A DNA stretch of 10,445 nt from Rhodospirillaceae bacterium (GTDB taxonomy: Bacteria > Pseudomonadota > Alphaproteobacteria > Thalassobaculales > Thalassobaculaceae). Of this stretch, positions 8,046 to 10,445 are shown piece by piece; positions within the stretch are counted from its first letter, which is position 1, and every line of letters begins with the position of its first letter. The stretch covers positions 1 to 10,445 of the forward strand of contig PCAV01000129.1 of assembly GCA_002730675.1 (NCBI GenBank), written 5' to 3'. The notes beneath the pieces were generated by a model. The model was given only the letters and a program-made list of their open reading frames with translations, was not told the origin of the DNA and ran no database searches. The translations under genes and the position numbers were made by a program.

Positions 8046-8945
8046 ATGACACTTGTCCTTACACTTACTTCAGATCGCTTAATATACCGATTACATCCTG
8101 AATTAGTTCATGAAGTGGAGCAATTGTTATTTTCAAAAGGCGCAACCAGTTATTCCAATTGTTGGTTGGCTCAAGGGATGGCAGCGGAAATAAATTTTGA
8201 TGGTATTCCCAGCGACGTCGCACTTGAATCAGTGGAATTATTTTTAGAACGAGTTCCTGTAGATAAAAACATCCAAAAAAACGTAAATAGACGCAAAAAG
8301 ATGCTCTTAGCTGATATGGACTCCACGATTTTACAAATAGAAACACTTGATGAAATTGGCCATGCCATTGGCAAAGCAAGCGAAATAGCTGACATAACGG
8401 AAAAAGCCATGAACGGAGACATTGACTTTGAAACTGCCTTAAGAAATAGAGTTAAATTATTAGCAGGCCTTAATATAAATCAATTGATCGAATTTGCACT
8501 TGAGAAACTTTTAATAACTCAAGGCGCCAGCACATTAGTGAAAACAATGAGAGCCAATGGAGCTACCACAGCTTTGGTATCAGGGGGCTTCACAGTAATC
8601 ACGGAAATCATTAGGGAAAAACTTAATTTTGATCTTTGTTATGGGAACACTTTGGTTGTCGATTCTTCCATTGTTACAGGTAATTTAAAACCACCCATAA
8701 TCGATGGAGATGCAAAGGCAGCAATACTTGACAAAGAATGCAAAAGATTAGAAATACCAAAGTGCGAAACTTTAGCTGTTGGAGACGGAGCAAACGATAT
8801 TCCCATGCTTGCAGAGGCCGGTTTAGGCGTCGGGTTCAGGCCCAAGCCAGTAGTGAAAAACTACGCTTCCAATATAATTGAACACTGCGACCTCAGGGGC
8901 ATTTTGTTCCTACAGGGGTTCGCGGAGAACGAGTTTCTCACATAA
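8046..8945 (+). CDS. serB: Phosphoserine phosphatase SerB
   Basis: Catalyses the last step of the phosphorylated serine pathway, releasing phosphate from O-phosphoserine, in the cytoplasm. It has 299 residues, close to alphaproteobacterial SerB, with an N-terminal ACT-like region of about 80 residues and a HAD-superfamily phosphatase domain. HAD motif I is LADMDSTI (88-95) with nucleophile Asp90, acid/base Asp92 and Thr94. The substrate-specificity cap contains Glu99 and the NRVKLLAGL stretch (134-142). Motif II is VSGGFTV (178-184) with Ser179. Motif III is Lys224 in DGDAKA. Motif IV is VGDGANDIPM (245-254) with Asp247 and Asp251. All catalytic residues are present. The ATG at 8046 is the first possible start, since an in-frame TGA lies at 8040-8042. 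It is the only plus-strand gene in the window, diverging from miaA and converging on degP with 41 bases between stops and no terminator visible. Confidence 0.97.
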   Translation: MTLVLTLTSDRLIYRLHPELVHEVEQLLFSKGATSYSNCWLAQGMAAEINFDGIPSDVALESVELFLERVPVDKNIQKNVNRRKKMLLADMDSTILQIETLDEIGHAIGKASEIADITEKAMNGDIDFETALRNRVKLLAGLNINQLIEFALEKLLITQGASTLVKTMRANGATTALVSGGFTVITEIIREKLNFDLCYGNTLVVDSSIVTGNLKPPIIDGDAKAAILDKECKRLEIPKCETLAVGDGANDIPMLAEAGLGVGFRPKPVVKNYASNIIEHCDLRGILFLQGFAENEFLT

Positions 8946-8986
8946 AGCTATAATGCATCGAGACAATCCGGTTACCATAAGACAGA

Positions 8987-10445
8987 TTATTCAGTGACAC
9001 GCAAGCCAAGAAATCTTATAGACCCCTGCCGATTAATTGTGAAAAGAACCGATTTTTTATTCTTTGACTTGATAATTTTCGTTATTAGCATTTTAACTGC
9101 TACGGCTGTTCGTACCTTGGTTTGATCAACTTCAACTAGCACATCACCTAAGCGAACGCCCTTCTCTGCAGCTAAACCGTTTGGATCCAATTGTGTAACA
9201 ACCACACCCTTAGTGTTGGCCTCGATCGAAAATTTCTTTCTTAACTTCGAGTTCATATCCTCCAACGATAGGCCCAGTCGATCTAACTTGACTGACTTGG
9301 GTTTTTTTTCGTCTTCGTTGTTAGGCGAGTCCGATGCCTTTTTTACTGCATCTTCTTCAAGTTCACCTATTCGGACTATTATTTTCATTTTCTTGCCGCT
9401 TCGCCATAGCTCGACGGGCACATCTATACCGATAGGTGTTTCGGCTACAATCCGAGGTAACCGCCTCATCGCTTCAACCTTTTTACCGTTAAAGGTCAGA
9501 ATGACGTCTCCTGCTTTAATACCAGCTTTTTTTGCAGGACCGTTTTGCGAAACTTCAGCTACTAACGCACCAGATGTATCTTTGAGGCCGAAGCTGTCTG
9601 CAATTTCATCCGTTACCATCTGAATTCTGACCCCAAGCCAACCCCTCCTAGTACGGCCAAAGTCTCTCAATTGGACAATGACTGGTTTAGCAAGTCGCGA
9701 AGCTACTGCGAACCCTATTCCCACGGACCCACCACTTTGAGAAAAGATAGCAGTATTGATACCGATAACTTCCCCTTTCAGATTAAATAGAGGACCTCCA
9801 GAATTACCTTTGTTGATGGACGCGTCGGTTTGAATGAAATCGTCATATGGTCCTTGATTTATATCTCGACCTCTCGCAGAGACGATCCCTGCCGTAACGG
9901 TACCACCCAAGCCAAAAGGGTTACCTATTGCCACAACCCAGTCCCCAACTCGAAGCTTATCTGAATCACCAAAAGCCACAGCCGAAAGTTTTCTTTTACC
10001 AGGATCTATACTTAAAACGGCTAAATCTGTTTTAGGATCGCGGCCAAGAATCGTTGCTTTGAATTCAGTTTCATCTTGCAACCTTACCTTTACCTCATCT
10101 GCATCAGCGATGACATGATTATTAGTAATGATTATACCAGATGAGTCGATTATGAAACCCGATCCAAGAGAGCGCGCGCGCCGGCGGGGCTTTCCATTGT
10201 TTGGAACCTCGCCTTTTCGCCCGTTTCGCTCCATGAAATCCTTGAAGAATTCCTCGAAAGGCGAACCTGGTGGGAATTGTGGGAAGTTATGACGTGGATT
10301 ACCGCCCTGCTCTACAATCTGAGTTGTAGAGATATTAACGACTGACGGCAGTAACTCTGCCGCTAAGTCGGCGAAACTTTCGGGCAAAGCGTTTGCCTCT
10401 GAACGTGGATGAAGCGATAGCACGAGCACAAAAAAAAGCATCTTA
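8987..10445 (-). CDS. degP: Do-family periplasmic serine protease/chaperone (DegP/MucD type), 5' end probably outside window
   Basis: A periplasmic HtrA-family protease that degrades or refolds damaged envelope proteins. Counting from the ATG at 10441 gives 484 residues. A hydrophobic export segment (2-10) ends near the SEANA cleavage-like site (14-18). The trypsin-like domain has catalytic His109 (TNNHVI), Asp139 (KTDLAV) and Ser214 (GNSGGP), with the AIGNPFGLGGTVT stretch (171-183). Two PDZ domains follow at about 266-358 and 388-481, separated by a charged low-complexity linker (about 361-386). The frame remains open upstream of the ATG to the right edge (AAG codon at 10442-10444), and the visible signal peptide lacks the usual basic N-region. 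The true start is therefore probably beyond the window, and I carry the feature to the edge. A run of eight T at codons 2-4 is present in the message. Family certain; degP versus mucD/degQ naming is a matter of convention. Confidence 0.95.
   Translation of the reverse strand, partial: KMLFFVLVLSLHPRSEANALPESFADLAAELLPSVVNISTTQIVEQGGNPRHNFPQFPPGSPFEEFFKDFMERNGRKGEVPNNGKPRRRARSLGSGFIIDSSGIIITNNHVIADADEVKVRLQDETEFKATILGRDPKTDLAVLSIDPGKRKLSAVAFGDSDKLRVGDWVVAIGNPFGLGGTVTAGIVSARGRDINQGPYDDFIQTDASINKGNSGGPLFNLKGEVIGINTAIFSQSGGSVGIGFAVASRLAKPVIVQLRDFGRTRRGWLGVRIQMVTDEIADSFGLKDTSGALVAEVSQNGPAKKAGIKAGDVILTFNGKKVEAMRRLPRIVAETPIGIDVPVELWRSGKKMKIIVRIGELEEDAVKKASDSPNNEDEKKPKSVKLDRLGLSLEDMNSKLRKKFSIEANTKGVVVTQLDPNGLAAEKGVRLGDVLVEVDQTKVRTAVAVKMLITKIIKSKNKKSVLFTINRQGSIRFLGLRVTE

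Noticed and set aside
8065..8422. Minus-strand open frames of 83 and 104 codons
   Set aside because: Both lie inside serB, which is clearly coding with the HAD motif I in this region; the frames have no recognisable domain.
8946..8986. Possible bidirectional terminator between serB and degP
   Set aside because: The 41-base convergent gap contains no stem of useful length and no T or A run.
9213..9623. 136-codon plus-strand open frame
   Set aside because: It is fully antisense to degP, whose protease and PDZ domains are intact over this span, and its product is Ser/Phe-rich without family features.
10430..10437. Run of eight A (T in the degP message) as a programmed slippage site
   Set aside because: It falls in the hydrophobic signal segment where Phe codons are expected, and the frame on both sides is the normal degP frame.

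Overview
The window reads as an AT-rich alphaproteobacterial chromosome segment made of conserved housekeeping genes. The support is the gene content and order (degP, serB on the opposite strand, miaA, ilvB, ilvH), together with protein features such as the MreB N-terminus and the N-terminal part of the class B transpeptidase. The exact order or family cannot be fixed from this sequence alone. No mobile element, CRISPR array, tRNA, rRNA, phage gene or defence gene was seen, and no intergenic stretch exceeds about 230 bases.

Left part (1-4274, all minus strand, transcribed right to left): mreB, mreC, mreD and mrdA (PBP2) form a tight cell-elongation operon with gaps of 34 (or 13), 4 and 14 bases. 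MreB filaments, the MreC/MreD membrane adaptors and the PBP2 transpeptidase act together to insert peptidoglycan along the side wall. mrdA runs off the left edge; 600 codons are visible. A 170-base gap upstream of mreB holds a weak promoter candidate and a small dyad.

Middle part (4445-6833, minus strand): ilvB and ilvH encode the catalytic and regulatory subunits of acetohydroxyacid synthase, the first common step of branched-chain amino acid synthesis. ilvH starts at TTG behind a near-perfect ribosome binding site. A 228-base region upstream of ilvB contains a candidate promoter with a good -35 box, an inverted repeat and a tiny open frame with two isoleucine codons. ilvC, often found after ilvH in relatives, is absent; the mre operon follows instead.

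Right part (7062-10445): miaA (minus; tRNA A37 dimethylallyltransferase) diverges from serB (plus; phosphoserine phosphatase) across a 60-base gap. serB converges on degP (minus; periplasmic Do-type protease/chaperone) with 41 bases between them. degP is probably cut at its 5' end by the right edge: the frame stays open there and the visible signal peptide lacks its basic start.

I did not find a previously undescribed system. The points worth a second look are modest: an apparent insertion of about 45 residues in PBP2, its KSGS motif, the ilvB leader, and a few start-codon and dyad details.
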